56,890 bases of DNA from assembly GCA_958418815.1 (NCBI GenBank), contig CATZGB010000019.1:1-56890 (forward strand). Reading direction: 5' to 3'. A program made the translations under genes and the position numbers. Each line of letters opens with the position of its first letter. Within the stretch, counting starts at the first letter, position 1. Positions 7,931-17,400 of this stretch are shown in pieces. The DNA is from an uncultured Bacteroidales bacterium. GTDB lineage: Bacteria; Bacteroidota; Bacteroidia; Bacteroidales; Muribaculaceae. The notes under the pieces were generated by a model. It worked only from the letters and a program-made list of their open reading frames with translations. It was not told the origin of the DNA and did no database searches.

Positions 7931-8713
7931 ATGCAAGAAAATATAATGGAAAAGAATATAGAGCTGGATGGCCTTTCGGTCAGGATGGAAGTGACCGGAG
8001 AGGGCCGTCCGCTGATTCTGATGCATGGCTGGGGCTGCGACCATACGACTGTCAGGTCGATTGCCGCCACCGCCGCGCAGACCCATACGGTATATAACAT
8101 CGATTTCCCCGGCTTCGGCGGTTCGCAGGAACCATCGGAAGTGTGGGGAGTCGAGCGTTACACCCGTATGGTCGAGGAACTTGCCCGAAAGGAAAACCTT
8201 GAAAGCCCGGTGCTTGTGGGCCATTCCTTCGGCGGCCGAGTGGCCATCCTCTACGCGTCGCGCAACAAGGCCGACAAGGTGGTGCTGGTCGACGCAGCCG
8301 GCATAAAGCCCAAACGGTCTTTGAAATATTACCTGAAAGTATATTCCTTCAAGGCCGGGAAACGGTTTTGGGAGCTGCTGCTGGGCAAGGAGAAAGCCGG
8401 CGCGAGGATAGACGCGATGAGAGCCAGACGAGGGTCGAGCGATTATGCCGGAGCCTCCCCGATGATGCGCCGCATACTCTCCAAAGTGGTGAATGAAGAC
8501 CTTACCGACCGGCTTCCGTTGATTTCCGCGCCCACATTGCTCATCTGGGGAGAGACCGACACGGCCACTCCGCTTTCCGACGCCAAAAAGATGGCCAGAC
8601 TGATTCCCGATGCAGGGCTTGTCAGCTTCCCGGGCTGCGGCCATTACAGCTTCCTCGACAACCCGGTGCAGTTCCGGGCCGTCCTCTCCTCATTCCTCAA
8701 AAGCAAATCCTGA
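7931..8713 (+). CDS. Alpha/beta hydrolase
   Basis: 260 aa, or 255 if the second ATG at 7946 (MEKNIELDG) is used. It has the full alpha/beta-hydrolase set: oxyanion-hole motif LMHGWGCD at about 34-41, nucleophile elbow GHSFGG, acidic residue in WGETDTATPL and catalytic His in GCGHYSFLDNP near residue 237. Such enzymes hydrolyse esters, amides or C-C bonds; the substrate is not evident. It heads a plus-strand operon with a membrane MurF-like ligase (30-nt gap) and a D-Ala-D-Ala ligase. This suggests a role in cell-wall precursor handling, for example trimming or protecting peptide intermediates, which is inference. Confidence 0.9.
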   Translation: MQENIMEKNIELDGLSVRMEVTGEGRPLILMHGWGCDHTTVRSIAATAAQTHTVYNIDFPGFGGSQEPSEVWGVERYTRMVEELARKENLESPVLVGHSFGGRVAILYASRNKADKVVLVDAAGIKPKRSLKYYLKVYSFKAGKRFWELLLGKEKAGARIDAMRARRGSSDYAGASPMMRRILSKVVNEDLTDRLPLISAPTLLIWGETDTATPLSDAKKMARLIPDAGLVSFPGCGHYSFLDNPVQFRAVLSSFLKSKS

Positions 8714-8743
8714 CCGTAACGGCCAGACTTCCCAAGAAAATAG

Positions 8744-10333
8744 ATGTCAACTGTAACCCTGATACTTCTCATCGTCATTCTCGTGGCCGCGGCTGCCGAC
8801 ATGTTTTTTGTCTATTCACGCGACCTGATGATGTTGCAACAGAACTCATACCGCAACGAGCGCTATCTGCGTTGGTTCAACCAGTCAAAGGAGAGTACCT
8901 CCATGGTCAGATTATTCTGTATGGTCGCATTCTTCGTGATGGCGTTAGGACGTGTGCCGGCAATACTGACCTATCCGGTAGTGTTGCTGATACTTGTCTG
9001 GCAGGCCGTGTCGCTGGCGACACGTAAGTACAAAAAGCCTCTTGTCAGGACTCCGCGCGTCAACCGCATATTTGCCGTGATGACGCTTGTTTCGGCTGTG
9101 GTGGTTCTCATCATGTGGCTTTTTGCCGGGAAGAGGGGAGCAGCAGCAATCATGATTGCCCTTCTGTGGATGTCTCCGCTGGTTCTTCTCGGAGCGAACA
9201 TCCTGCTCAGGCCGGTGGAGAAAAACATCAACCGGAAATACTACGACGATGCGGCCTCGATTCTCGCCTCAATGCCCCAGCTCAAAGTGATTGGAATCAC
9301 CGGCAGTTACGGCAAGACCTCCACGAAACATTACCTCCACCGGATACTTTCAGAGCATTTCTCAACCACAATGACCCCGGGAAGCTTCAACACGACCCTC
9401 GGTGTGGTACGCACAGTCCGTGAGCATCTAAAGCCTTACGATGAGGTGTTCATCGTCGAGATGGGAGCAAAGCAGCCGGGCGACATAAAGGAGATAGCCG
9501 ACCTCGTGCATCCCCGGGCGGCGATAATCACAGCTGTCGGCGAGCAGCATCTCGAGACATTCAAGACAGTGGAGAATGTGCAGAAGACAAAGTTTGAGCT
9601 TGTCGACGCGTTGCCTGCCGACGGATTCGCCGTGCTCAACAACGACTTCCCCTATGTGGCCAGCCGCAAGGTGGGCAATGTGGAGGCTGTCCGTTATGCG
9701 GTATCCAACCCGGAAGGTGCTGATTACCGGGCAGAAGAGATACGTTACACATCCCGTGGGACCACATTCAAGATCACAGGTGGCGACCTCTCCGCCCCGC
9801 TTGAACTTCATACCGCGCTTGTAGGGGAGTGTAATGTCTCAAATCTCCTCGGTGCGGTGATTGTGGCTTTGCGCCTCGGAGTGCCCGCCGACAAAATCAG
9901 ATATGCCGTCTCTCAGATCGAGCAGGTGGAGCATCGTCTGAGCGTAAAACTTGTTCCGGGTGGTCTCACCATCATCGACGATGCTTTCAACTCCAACCCC
10001 TCGGGGTCTAAAATGGCAGTCGAGGTGCTTGGGATGATGAAGGATGAGGGCAAACGTATTGTCATCACTCCCGGTATGATTGAGCTTGGCGACCGTCAGG
10101 TGGAAGCCAACCGCGAGTTTGGACGCCACATCGCCGCCAACGCCGATGTGGCTATCATCGTGGGCCATTACAACCGTGACGCCATCCTTGGCGGTATCGC
10201 CGACGGCGGAATGGATTCGGAGAATGTAATCGCCGTTGACAGCTTCGCGCAGGCCCAGCAGGAGCTCCACAAGATAGCCCGCGCCGGCGACATCGTCCTT
10301 TATGAGAACGATCTTCCCGACACATTCAAATAA
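8744..10333 (+). CDS. Membrane-anchored Mur ligase, MurF-like
   Basis: 529 aa, about 80-100 longer than ordinary MurF. The usual N-terminal UDP-MurNAc-tripeptide recognition domain is not apparent. In its place are about five predicted transmembrane helices (residues 3-22, 53-72, 75-92, 108-127 and 133-153). The Mur ligase ATP-binding centre then follows with the P-loop GITGSYGKTSTKHYL at about 182-196, the EMGAKQPGDI motif (carbamate and Mg region), HLETF, and the C-terminal ligase domain with IIDDAFNSNPSGSKMAVEVL. MurF joins D-Ala-D-Ala to the UDP-MurNAc tripeptide. The following gene is a D-Ala-D-Ala ligase, which supports this substrate class. It may be a second, specialised MurF; the substrate is unproven. 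Confidence 0.85.
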   Translation: MSTVTLILLIVILVAAAADMFFVYSRDLMMLQQNSYRNERYLRWFNQSKESTSMVRLFCMVAFFVMALGRVPAILTYPVVLLILVWQAVSLATRKYKKPLVRTPRVNRIFAVMTLVSAVVVLIMWLFAGKRGAAAIMIALLWMSPLVLLGANILLRPVEKNINRKYYDDAASILASMPQLKVIGITGSYGKTSTKHYLHRILSEHFSTTMTPGSFNTTLGVVRTVREHLKPYDEVFIVEMGAKQPGDIKEIADLVHPRAAIITAVGEQHLETFKTVENVQKTKFELVDALPADGFAVLNNDFPYVASRKVGNVEAVRYAVSNPEGADYRAEEIRYTSRGTTFKITGGDLSAPLELHTALVGECNVSNLLGAVIVALRLGVPADKIRYAVSQIEQVEHRLSVKLVPGGLTIIDDAFNSNPSGSKMAVEVLGMMKDEGKRIVITPGMIELGDRQVEANREFGRHIAANADVAIIVGHYNRDAILGGIADGGMDSENVIAVDSFAQAQQELHKIARAGDIVLYENDLPDTFK

Positions 10334-10407
10334 ACTCCTGTCTCCTCTCTCCTCAGAATCAGGCTCTCGCCGTATAATAAGCATTTAACTACCCCACAGA
10401 TAAGATT

Positions 10408-11607
10408 ATGAAAACCAACATAGGTGTTTTCTTCGGCGGACGCTCCACCGAACATGAGATTTCGGTGATTTCCGCCAACCAGGCCATCAACGCCATCGAC
10501 AAATCGAAATATGATGTCACCCCGGTATATGTCTCCAAAGAAGGACGCTGGTTTACCGGCGATGCCCTTCTGAACCTGCGTAACTACCGTGACATGAAGG
10601 CTATTGAGAAGATGGCCGAGGAGGTATATATGCGTCCCGTCCACGGCGACTGCAATCTTTATTACCAGAAGCCCAAAGGGATGTTTGGCAAGAAAGAGGT
10701 CGCCGCAAAGCTCGATGTGGTGATTCCGGTCTTCCATGGCGCGAATGGCGAGGATGGCACATTCCAGGGGATACTCCAGGCGATTGACATCCCTTTCGCG
10801 GGGTGTGACACGCTCTCGTCGGCCAATGGCATGGACAAAATCACGATGAAGATGATTCTCCGTGAGAATGACATACCGGTGGTTGACTATGTGTGGTTCA
10901 CAGACCGACAGTGGTTTGCCGACCGCGACAACCTGGTCAGCCGTATCGAGGAAAAAATAGGTTATCCGGTGATTGTGAAGCCTGCCAACCTTGGTTCTTC
11001 AATCGGAATAGGCTGTGCGCATAACCGCGAGGAGCTGTTTGAGAAAGTGGACGATGCCGGCCGTTACGCCTCGCGAATCATCGTGGAGCATATGGTCGAG
11101 CAGCTCCAGGAAATCAACTGCTCGATTCTCGGAGACTGCGACGACTATCAGGCGTCTGTCCTGGAAGAACCAATCAAGACCAAGGAAATACTGTCATACA
11201 CAGACAAGTATATGGGCGGCTCAAAGGGCACGGAAGGCATGCAGGCATCACAGAAGAAGATACCGGCGGATCTGCCCGAGGATATGACCAAGGAAATCCA
11301 GCGTCTGGCCGGAGAAACATTCCGTGTGCTGTCGTGCCATGGTGTGTCGCGTGTCGATGTGATTGTCGACCGCGCCACAGGCAAGATATATGTGAATGAA
11401 ATCAACACCATCCCCGGTTCGCTCTCGTTTTATCTCTGGGAGGCCACAGGAATATCATTCCCCGCGCTGATGGACCGCCTGGTTGCGCTTGCTGTGAAGC
11501 GCAAGACCCGGGAGGGACAGAAGACCACATCATTTTCCCAAAACATATTCGCCCTTGGCGGAGGCACCAAAGGTGGGGTCAAGGGAGCGAAAGGGGTAAA
11601 AGCCTGA
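10408..11607 (+). CDS. ddl: D-alanine--D-alanine ligase (ATP-grasp), variant subfamily
   Basis: 399 aa, longer than the usual 300-370 because of internal insertions and a Gly/Lys-rich tail (GGGTKGGVKGAKGVKA). The N-terminus has FFGGRSTEHEISVISA with the Glu that binds the first D-Ala amino group. The dimer/substrate region is VIPVFHGANGEDGTFQGIL. ATP-grasp elements are VKPANLGSSIGIG and the metal-binding NEINTIPGS. Where textbook Ddl continues with PGFT, this one reads IPGSLSFYLWEATG, and its omega loop reads SYTDKYMGGSKGTEG. The gene follows a membrane MurF-like ligase by 74 nt. D-Ala-D-Ala formation is the most likely reaction, but the altered second-substrate loop leaves room for another D-amino acid or ester product. 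Confidence 0.88.
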   Translation: MKTNIGVFFGGRSTEHEISVISANQAINAIDKSKYDVTPVYVSKEGRWFTGDALLNLRNYRDMKAIEKMAEEVYMRPVHGDCNLYYQKPKGMFGKKEVAAKLDVVIPVFHGANGEDGTFQGILQAIDIPFAGCDTLSSANGMDKITMKMILRENDIPVVDYVWFTDRQWFADRDNLVSRIEEKIGYPVIVKPANLGSSIGIGCAHNREELFEKVDDAGRYASRIIVEHMVEQLQEINCSILGDCDDYQASVLEEPIKTKEILSYTDKYMGGSKGTEGMQASQKKIPADLPEDMTKEIQRLAGETFRVLSCHGVSRVDVIVDRATGKIYVNEINTIPGSLSFYLWEATGISFPALMDRLVALAVKRKTREGQKTTSFSQNIFALGGGTKGGVKGAKGVKA

Positions 11608-11673
11608 TAGGATAACGCTCCCCTCGGGGTTGCGTTTCTACCGCAGCCCGTCCCTTTATGACATATCCTGTAT

Positions 11674-12042
11674 ATGGAGATAATCAAAGCGAAAAAGACA
11701 CTTGTCCGCTCCCTGCTTGACGGGGGGCGGATTTGTCAATTGCGTCTGGTTGATTTGACCGGCCCCGTACTGTCTGTCAGTCCTTTCGAGGTCGAGACAG
11801 CTGCCACGGTGTTCATTGATGCCAGGGTGGTGTTGATTGACCGCGATGCGTTGGCCTGTGTTTGTTGTGGAGATGAGCCGCAGCCTGGTTCTGATGCCGG
11901 ATTGCTTGATATGCTTGAGACCGAGCTACGCAGTGATATTATTGGCGCGGCTACAGGGGAGGCTGTGTCTCCCCGTCTTTCGGCCATATTGGCTAAGCCA
12001 GGCGAGACCCCATCTGCTTCAGTCCTTCCGGTGGCTTTCTGA
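11674..12042 (+). CDS. Hypothetical protein, last gene of the ddl operon
   Basis: 122 aa of unknown function. The codon use resembles the neighbours (third positions rich in C and G) and an ATG opens the frame at 11674, which supports real coding. The N-terminal part is a mix of beta-type segments (RICQLRLVDLTGPVLSVSPF) and ends in VVLIDRDALACVCCG with three closely spaced cysteines. The second half is helical and slightly acidic. No signal peptide or membrane helix is predicted. It lies 66 nt after ddl on the same strand and converges on the DUF4296 gene with only 1 nt between them. It could be a small accessory protein; I do not recognise a family. Confidence 0.55.
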   Translation: MEIIKAKKTLVRSLLDGGRICQLRLVDLTGPVLSVSPFEVETAATVFIDARVVLIDRDALACVCCGDEPQPGSDAGLLDMLETELRSDIIGAATGEAVSPRLSAILAKPGETPSASVLPVAF

Positions 12043-12043
12043 T

Positions 12044-13144
12044 TTATTTTTTGCGGTTATTGCCTGCGCGCAGCATCTCGTCGCGCTTGCGTAGACCCTC
12101 TTGTGCGGCAGATCCCCCACCGGTCTGTTTCGGAGCGGTCTGTGCCGGGGTGTTGCTTCTCGGCTGCATTTGCTTGTGGCTGTTGGCTTCCCCGGTGGTT
12201 TGCGGAGCGCCGCCGTTGTTTGCCCGGTGCTTGCCATGTGTGCCCATCGTCGAGGGACGGGCCCGTTGGGAGAGTGGTGACTGGGGGATGGAGTCGGCGA
12301 CCTGTGGCTGTGATGCAATGCTGTCAGTGCCCGATGCGGCCACAGTGTCAGCCTTTTCCTTGCGCGGAGCCTGTTTCTGTCCGTAATTGAAGGGACGTTG
12401 CGAGAAATATTTCTTGGAAAGATGATTGCGCATCCTCACAAGTGATATGCTGTCGAGTCTCACGGTCTCTTTACCCTCCGGCCGGGTGATTATGTATCCC
12501 GCGATTCTGACAGGGGAGAGGGTGGTGTCTACCCTGAGCGACACCTCTCCGATGCCTTTGTTTTTCCCGGCGGCGATGTTGTAATATGATGTGCCGTCGG
12601 CATATTCTATCACCATACGTGCTGTCACAGGCTTTGCCGCTGTCGCCATGTTGAATCGGAGGGTGAACACATCATGGTTGTGCCAGTTGGAGTCGGCCGG
12701 TATGGAGAATGTCACAAGTCGCGATGCCGAGCGGCGCGAGAACTCAAACCTGCTGCTCATGGGCCAGATGTCAACCGAGTCTCCGGCGACGGCGATTTTC
12801 TGGTTTGAGGCGGTGAGTAGGTTGCCCTGGCGTTCGTTGAGGATGCTGATGGTCTTCTCGTAGACCTTCATATAGTCTTCTATATGGTGGCCATACCATC
12901 TGAATGATGAATCGACCTGCTGCGCCGTGACTCCGTGGGCGGCGTAGATGCTCTGCTTTAAGAGCATTTTTGAGGAATCGCTGTCAAACTCATTGTGGTT
13001 CAGGTCTACCACGGCTTCCCCTATATGGATGTCTGCCATCAATGATGCCATGTCATCGGTGTCAAGCACCATGTCATTTTTTTTGCCGCATCCGGCGGCA
13101 AGCATCAGTGATAGAATCGCAGTAAGATGGAAAAGCCGTTTCAT
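12044..13144 (-). CDS. DUF4296 domain lipoprotein
   Basis: 366 aa from MKRLFHLTAILSLMLAAGCG, a lipoprotein signal peptide with the lipobox AAGC. A longer frame opening at 13378 overlaps lspA and is not used. Residues 28-110 (LMADIHIGEAVVDLN to ISILNERQ) match the Bacteroidetes DUF4296 family. The middle portion is beta-rich. The last 120 residues are low-complexity, rich in Gln, Pro, Ser and Lys, and probably disordered. The cysteine is followed by GKKND, so export to the surface is uncertain. It sits 5 nt after lspA, whose product would process this very signal peptide, and is the last gene of the dksA-like/lspA unit. Function unknown. Confidence 0.85.
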   Translation of the reverse strand: MKRLFHLTAILSLMLAAGCGKKNDMVLDTDDMASLMADIHIGEAVVDLNHNEFDSDSSKMLLKQSIYAAHGVTAQQVDSSFRWYGHHIEDYMKVYEKTISILNERQGNLLTASNQKIAVAGDSVDIWPMSSRFEFSRRSASRLVTFSIPADSNWHNHDVFTLRFNMATAAKPVTARMVIEYADGTSYYNIAAGKNKGIGEVSLRVDTTLSPVRIAGYIITRPEGKETVRLDSISLVRMRNHLSKKYFSQRPFNYGQKQAPRKEKADTVAASGTDSIASQPQVADSIPQSPLSQRARPSTMGTHGKHRANNGGAPQTTGEANSHKQMQPRSNTPAQTAPKQTGGGSAAQEGLRKRDEMLRAGNNRKK

Positions 13145-13149
13145 AGACC

Positions 13150-13887
13150 TCAATCTTTCGTTGGTTTGCTGTTGTCTCCGTTTCCGGCGGATGTCTCGTC
13201 GTCTGAGGCTTTGCCTGACATCTTGAGCTCGCGCAGGAACGGCACCTCGGAAATCTGGGCTGAATAAAAGAGAATCAGCCAGATGAGTCCGACGGATATG
13301 GCCGCGTCGGCAAAGTTGAACACCGGCGAGAAGAAGAGGAAATACTCTCCGCCGACCAGCGGCATCCATTCGGGCCATGTCCAGCTTACAAGCGGGAAAT
13401 AAAGCATATCAACCACTTTCCCGTGGAGGAAAGTGCCATATCCCCCGTCAGCGGGGAAAAGCGTGGCCACACCAGGAGGCATAGGGTTGTCGAAGACAAG
13501 GCCGTAGAAGGCGCAGTCTATGATGTTCCCGGCTGCTCCGGCGATAATAAGCGAGAGGCTGACTGTGTAACCGGTCTTCGCCTGGGGCTTGTTGCGGATT
13601 TTACATAGGTAGTAAATGAGGAATCCGACGGTGACGATGCGCAGCAGGGTCAGCAGCAGTTTGCTGCCGATTTCCCATCCGAACGCCATGCCGTTGTTCT
13701 GGATGAACGCAATCTGGAACCACGGGAAAATCTCGTGGCTCTCACCGAGGTAAAAATGGGTCTTAACCCATATCTTGAGAATCTGGTCGATGAGCAGCAC
13801 CGCCAGGATGATTGACAACGCCATCAGGCCACGGCCCTTTGACGGGCCGCGGCTGATGGTGGTTTCGATAGTGTTGAGTTCTGACAA
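13150..13887 (-). CDS. lspA: Lipoprotein signal peptidase II
   Basis: 245 aa. The frame opens with TTG at 13885-13887; the first ATG (13822-13824) would start directly at the first membrane helix (MALSIILAVLLIDQILKIW), so the TTG or an unannotated start between them is uncertain. Four transmembrane segments and both catalytic aspartates are visible: AGAAGNIIDCAFYG and FSPVFNFADAAISVG. A loop of about 45 residues between them, containing PPGVATLFP and the HGKVVDMLYF strand, is typical of Bacteroidetes LspA and accounts for the length. The C-terminal 25 residues are polar. It cleaves the signal peptides of prolipoproteins after lipid attachment, which fits the many lipoproteins in this window. 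Confidence 0.95.
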   Translation of the reverse strand: MSELNTIETTISRGPSKGRGLMALSIILAVLLIDQILKIWVKTHFYLGESHEIFPWFQIAFIQNNGMAFGWEIGSKLLLTLLRIVTVGFLIYYLCKIRNKPQAKTGYTVSLSLIIAGAAGNIIDCAFYGLVFDNPMPPGVATLFPADGGYGTFLHGKVVDMLYFPLVSWTWPEWMPLVGGEYFLFFSPVFNFADAAISVGLIWLILFYSAQISEVPFLRELKMSGKASDDETSAGNGDNSKPTKD

Positions 13888-13962
13888 GTCAAATTGTGTT
13901 TGTCGGTGGATTTCTTGGCGGGGAGCTGGAGCGCAGCCTCGCGGCCCCCGGGGTCGACACCG

Positions 13963-14331
13963 TTACTTCTTGGAGTCGACAGACAGTGTGGCGTGAGGCA
14001 CCGCGCGGAGACGCTCCTTGGGAATCAGCTTGCCGGTCTTGCGGTCGATTCCGTAGGTCTTGTTCTCGATTCTCACCAAAGCGTTCTGCAGATGGGCTAT
14101 GAACTGGGCCTGCCTCTGGGCGAGCCTTCCGGCCTCCTCCTTGCCAAGGGTCGACGCGCCCTCCTCCAGCACCTTGAAGGTGGGGGAGGTGTCGGCGGTG
14201 TCGTTGCCGTCGGAGTTCATGACATCGGCGCGGAGAAGTTCATATTCCTTGCGGGCCTTCTCGAGCTTCTCCAGGATAAGGACTTTGAATTCCTCAAGTT
14301 CCTCGTCGGTGTAACGGGTTTTATCAGACAT
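13963..14331 (-). CDS. TraR/DksA-family transcription regulator lacking zinc-finger cysteines
   Basis: 122 aa. A coiled coil fills residues 8-60 and its turn carries acidic residues (SDGNDTADTS), where DksA places the aspartates that reach the RNA polymerase active site. The C-terminal globular part NKTYGIDRKTGKLIPKERL followed by VPHATLSV is clearly DksA-like. However, the whole protein contains no cysteine, so the C4 zinc finger is absent; even the single Cys usual in relatives (YGxC) is Asp here. It probably binds the secondary channel of RNA polymerase and modulates initiation with or without ppGpp. It is upstream of lspA by 75 nt on the same strand. Confidence 0.85.
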   Translation of the reverse strand: MSDKTRYTDEELEEFKVLILEKLEKARKEYELLRADVMNSDGNDTADTSPTFKVLEEGASTLGKEEAGRLAQRQAQFIAHLQNALVRIENKTYGIDRKTGKLIPKERLRAVPHATLSVDSKK

Positions 14332-14420
14332 TGCTTATCGTGTATTATGAAATAGTTGAACGTTTTTACAGATCGGCGGGGCCGATTACCAGTCTAAACA
14401 GACAACATTTGTGAAATGTT

Positions 14421-14466
14421 CAAAAAGGCCGGAGGGTATCCCCGGTTGCGGGAATACCCTTCGGAA
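14421..14466 (-). terminator. Terminator of ileS
   Basis: On the minus strand, after the ileS stop, an about 15-bp stem with one or two mismatches (14429-14443 with 14451-14465) is followed by CCTTTTTG. It is a standard rho-independent terminator. Confidence 0.8.
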
Positions 14467-14476
14467 TGCGGGATTG

Positions 14477-17400
14477 TCAGGCTTTCTCGATTTTGACTTT
14501 CACCTCTGTGCCGTCGATGTCGAGCAGCTCGTCTTCGGCGGGAGCGTCCACCACTGCGGCCTTTACCTCGGATGCGAGCACCTGCGAGGCGATGTAGTCT
14601 TTGAAATCGGCGATGGCACCCTCGGTGAGGGCGTTGGGTTCGACTGTGACTATGATGCGGTCGGTGATGTCATAATCGCGGCTCTTACGGATGTTCTGGA
14701 TGCGGTTGATGAGGTCGCGGGCCACACCCTCTTTGCGGAGCGCGTCGGTGATTTCCACCTCCAGGGCCACGGTGACGCTTCCCTCGTTGGCCACAAGCCA
14801 TCCGGGGATATCCTCGGAATGGATGTCGACATCGGTCAGTTCCACCTTGATTTCCTCACCTTCGAGCGACAGGGAGATTGCGCCTTCACGCTCAAGCATT
14901 GCGATTTCCTGCTGGGTCATGGCGCCGATGAGCGCGGCCACAGCCTTCATCTTCTTCCCGAATTTCGGGCCGAGTTTCTTGAAGTCGGGTTTGATTGACT
15001 TGACAAGCACTCCCTCCTGATCGTCTACGAGCTTCAGCTCTTTGACATTGACCTCCGAGAGAATCAGCGGGGCCATTGCTTCAAGCTGTCGGCGGCGTTC
15101 TTCGGAGTTGACAGGAATCATCAGGGTCTGGAGGGGCTGGCGCACCTTGATGTTGACCTTGCGGCGGAGCGACAACACGAGTGATGTCACCACCTGGGCG
15201 AGGTGCATACGCTCCTCAAGCGAGTGGTCGATGACCGTCTCGTCGGCCACGGGGAAGTCTGCCAGGTGTACCGACACTGCCTCTTTGCCTTCTGCCGCGA
15301 GGGCCGGGGCCGTGAGGTCGCGGTAAAGGCGGTCGGCGAAGAATGGCGCGTAGGGAGCCAGCAGGCGGGCGACCGTGGTGAGGCATGTATGGAGTGTCTG
15401 GTATGCCGACAGCTTGTCGGTGTCGAGGCCTCCGCCCCAGAAGCGTTTGCGGTTGAGGCGTACATACCAGTTTGACAGGTTGTCGTTTACGAAGTCGTTG
15501 ATCAACCTTGCAGCGCGGGTGGGCTCGTAGTCGTCAAGCGCCTCGGTGACATCCTTGACCAGGGTGTTGAGCAGCGAGAGGATCCAGCGGTCGATTTCCG
15601 GACGCTCGGCCAGCGAGACCTGTGGCTCTGCGCCGGTGAATCCGTCAACGTTGGCATACAGTGTCAGGAACGAATAAGTGTTGTAGAGGGTGGAGAAAAG
15701 CTTGCGCGACACCTCTTTGATGCCCTCCTCGTTGAATTTCAGGTTGTCCCACGGCGCGGAGTTGGAAATCATGTACCAGCGCACGGCATCGCTTCCGTAG
15801 GTCTCGATGGTCTTGAACGGGTCTACGGCGTTGCCGAGACGTTTAGACATCTTGTTGCCATCCTTGTCAAGCACGAGGCCGTTGGAAATCACCGCCTTGT
15901 AAGATTTGGTGTCGAACACCATCCCGGCGATGGCGTGGAGGGTGAAGAACCATCCGCGTGTCTGGTCTACTCCCTCGGCGATGAAGTCGGCGGGATAGCA
16001 GGCTCCTGACTCCAGGGCTTCCTTGTTCTCGAATGGATAGTGTACCTGGGCGTAGGGCATCGAGCCGGAGTCGAACCACACGTCAATGAGGTCGGTCTCG
16101 CGGCGCATGGGCTTGCCGGAGGGAGACACAAGCACGATGTCATCGACATACGGACGGTGGAGGTCGATGCGGTCATAGTTCTCCTTTGAGTAGTCTCCGG
16201 GCACGAAGCCTTTGGCTTTGTAAGGATTCTCGTTCATCACGCCGGCTTCCACGGCCTTTTCGATTTCGGCGTAGAGGGTCGCGATAGAGTCGATGCAGAT
16301 TTCCTCTTTGCCGTCGGCTGTGCGCCAAATCGGCAGCGGTGTGCCCCAGTAACGGGAGCGGGAAAGGTTCCAGTCCTGCAGGTTCTCGAGCCATTTGCCA
16401 AAACGTCCCGAGCCGGTCGCGGCGGGTTTCCACTGGATTTCCTTGTTGAGTTCCATCAGGCGTTCGCGGCAAGCGGTGGTCTTAATGAACCAGCTGTCGA
16501 GAGGGTAGTAGAGGACAGGCTTGTCGGTGCGCCAGCAGTGGGGATAGTTGTGGACATGTTTCTCAATCTTGAAGACCTTGTCGTTCTGTTTGAGCCACAT
16601 GCAGATTTCAATGTCGAGGGTCTCGTCATTCTCCCCCTTTGAGGGATCGTAGGCGTTCTTGACGAATTTTCCCTGCCAGGGGGTGTATGCCTCCACATCC
16701 ACGCTCTCCTCGACGAATTTCGGGTCAAGGTCTTCGAGCATGAAGAAACGGCCTCTCAGGTCGACCATCGGGCGGATGTTGCCGTCGCGGTCCACGAGGG
16801 TCAGCGGGGGCACACCGGCCTGGCGTGACACCCTGAGGTCGTCGGCTCCGAATGTGCCGGCGATATGCACGATGCCCGTACCATCCTCGGTGGTCACATA
16901 GTCGCCCGGGATTACCCTGAAAGCCCCTTCGCCGGGATTCATCCAGGGTATGAGCTGCTCGTAATGGAGTCCGACGAGGTCTTTGCCTTTCACCGTGGAG
17001 ACAACTTCAAACGGGATGAGTTTAGCGCCCTTCTCGTATTCGTCGAGCTTGAGGTCGGCGGCCTTGGGGTTGAACATGGCGTTCATAAGCGCCACGGCCA
17101 CGACCACAGTCTCCTTCTCCCCGCTGTAAGGGTTGTAGGTGCGGACGATGTTGTATTCTATCTCAGGCCCGACAGCGAGGGCTGTGTTTGACGGGAGGGT
17201 CCAGGGTGTGGTGGTCCAGGCCAGGAAATAGGGCTTTCCCCATCCGAGCATGGCCTCAGTGGGATCGGTGCAGAGGAATTGGGCCACACATGTGGTGTCT
17301 TTCACGTCGCGGTAGCATCCCGGCTGGTTCAGTTCATGGGAGCTGAGTCCGGTTCCGGCTGCCGGGGAGTAGGGCTGGATTGTGTAGCCCTTGTAAAGAT

